From: Candidatus Delongbacteria bacterium
GTDB taxonomy: Bacteria > Delongbacteria > UBA4055
Reading direction: 5' to 3'
NCBI GenBank assembly: GCA_016938535.1
Contig: JAFGUL010000133.1
Span: forward strand, 1 to 24,081
Length of the DNA stretch: 24,081 nt
Shown here: positions 23,454-24,081 of the stretch, one piece after another
Layout of the letters: each line of letters opens with the position of its first letter
Numbering within the stretch: the stretch's first letter is position 1
The notes under the pieces: model-generated
The model's input: the letters and a program-made list of their open reading frames with translations, nothing else
What the model was told of the DNA's origin: nothing
The model's database searches: none
Made by a program: the position numbers and the translations under genes

Positions 23454-23482
23454 AATTTATGCTCCCAATACTTATATGTCAA
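23454..23482 (-). promoter_or_regulatory. Sigma-70-type promoter of the reductase-activase-yedF operon
   Basis: On the minus strand TTGACA (23477-23482) and TAAATT (23454-23459) are 17 bases apart, a consensus -35 with a good -10. It lies just after the stop of the DUF2156 gene (23496), so the three-gene operon is transcribed independently. Confidence 0.7.
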
Positions 23483-23488
23483 CATATA
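23473..23488. promoter_or_regulatory. Inverted repeat around the -35 box (operator candidate)
   Basis: TATATGT-CA-ACATATA has perfect 7-base arms and encloses the whole -35 element of the reductase promoter. The position suits a repressor or redox-responsive regulator. AT-rich sequence raises the chance of coincidence. Confidence 0.4.
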
Positions 23489-23495
23489 TTTAATT

Positions 23496-24081
23496 TTATT
23501 TTCTGATCAGTCTGTATGTAGGCATGATAATTTCGGGATCGTATGAAAGTTTTGACTTCCTCAATCCTTCCAGGCACACATCCTGCTCGCGGTTTATATA
23601 TTTATAACGGTCTTTCAAGTAAATTGCCGTTTCTCTGTTTATTAGCTGCGCGGAACCTTTGTATGCGTAATCGAATTTCTCAAAATGTACTGTGACCGTT
23701 TCTTCGTTCAGTTCGCTGAAAAGAGCAAAGGCGATAAGTTTACCCTCACAGAAGATCAGAAGTCCCTCAAGTCCGGTCAGTTCATGATTTCTCAAAGCTC
23801 TTTCAAGGACATTCAGTTCAAGTTTCTTGTCATCATCGCATACCCCGTTGTGGTCTCTGCACCATTTATAGGACAGATCGAGACACATATCAACATATTT
23901 GCTTTCGAATACTTCAACTTTATAATCTCCATGAAGGCGCATGAACTGAGAGATCAGATTTTTCTTCTTTCTGAGCTTTTTCCCGCTTAATTCGGCAAGT
24001 TTCTCCGAAAGATAAACATAATCGGAATTACATCTGTCGAATACAGGCTCAAAATGAGAATTGATGCCCGGATTATCCTCA
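23496..24081 (-). CDS. DUF2156 protein (phosphatidylglycerol lysyltransferase C-terminal-like), 5' end beyond window
   Basis: The frame stays open from the stop at 23496 to the right edge, so about 194 C-terminal residues are visible; an internal ATG at 23942 is not the start. Family patterns of DUF2156 are clear: FEPVFDRCNSDYVYLSEKLA, then LSGKKLRKKKN, LELNVLERAL, EGKLIAFALFSELNEETV, HFEKFDYAYKGSAQLINRE and YINREQDVCLEGLRKSKLSY. DUF2156 is a GNAT-fold domain related to the aminoacyl-transfer part of MprF, which adds lysine to phosphatidylglycerol; soluble stand-alone members have no proven substrate. Usual length is about 290-300 residues, so about 100 are missing. No terminator separates it from the reductase promoter just downstream. 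Confidence 0.85.
   Translation of the reverse strand, partial: EDNPGINSHFEPVFDRCNSDYVYLSEKLAELSGKKLRKKKNLISQFMRLHGDYKVEVFESKYVDMCLDLSYKWCRDHNGVCDDDKKLELNVLERALRNHELTGLEGLLIFCEGKLIAFALFSELNEETVTVHFEKFDYAYKGSAQLINRETAIYLKDRYKYINREQDVCLEGLRKSKLSYDPEIIMPTYRLIRK

Noticed and set aside
23336..23506. A 56-codon plus-strand open frame between the DUF2156 gene and the reductase operon
   Set aside because: There is no Shine-Dalgarno sequence at a proper distance, it overlaps the stop of the DUF2156 gene and the whole minus-strand promoter, and its product resembles nothing familiar. Chance is more likely.

Overview
The window reads as ordinary chromosome from an AT-rich, diderm and probably anaerobic bacterium. 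Lipoproteins with lipoboxes, an MCE/Mla lipid-transport operon and a FadL/OmpP1-type porin imply an outer membrane. A double-cubane-type 2-hydroxyacyl-CoA dehydratase-like reductase with its activase implies anaerobic metabolism. Protein style (outer-membrane proteins with Ig-like repeats, TPR-CsgG fusion, HDOD-GGDEF fusion) and promoters of the form TTGAnn-N17-TAnnTT suggest the Fibrobacterota-Chlorobi-Bacteroidota side of the tree (a Delongbacteria- or Cloacimonadota-like lineage). That placement is inference from style, not from a marker gene. No tRNA, rRNA, CRISPR, insertion sequence or phage gene was seen. The longest stretch without a gene is about 235 bases, so there are no long empty regions.

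Layout: (1) 1-1444, minus strand: a gene fragment cut by the left edge and an upstream lipoprotein gene with Ig-like repeats, driven by a clear promoter. (2) 1642-6620, plus strand: a five-gene MCE phospholipid-transport operon (MlaD-like protein, PqiC-like lipoprotein, predicted beta-barrel protein, STAS-MlaE permease, MlaF ATPase), tightly overlapped. (3) 6734-10396, plus: grpE-dnaJ, then a ComEA-like helix-hairpin-helix protein overlapping dnaJ, then an unknown bitopic protein with a pilin-like N-terminus, closed by a hairpin terminator. (4) 10496-13924, plus: a PilM/GspL-like bitopic protein with a Glu-Pro linker, rsmD and an HDOD-GGDEF diguanylate cyclase; the last two start with TTG and overlap the gene before them. 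(5) 13960-16836, plus: trkA-trkH potassium uptake. (6) 16907-17881, plus: a FemAB/GNAT-like acyltransferase with its own promoter and a 16-bp palindrome. (7) 17964-20819, plus: a TPR/coiled-coil/CsgG protein followed by a FadL-like porin, ending in a bidirectional terminator. (8) 20866-23260, minus: a three-gene operon of a double-cubane reductase, its ATP-dependent activase and a YedF-like DsrE protein. (9) 23496 to the right edge, minus: a 5'-cut DUF2156 gene.

The most interesting parts are the reductase-activase-YedF operon with its long structured leader and palindromic operator candidate; the uncharacterised predicted beta-barrel protein embedded in the MCE operon, a candidate outer-membrane partner; and the run of ComEA, pilin-like and PilM/GspL-like genes, which could be pieces of a divergent pilus or DNA-uptake machine. 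Functions rest on motif recognition by eye; no database search was possible.
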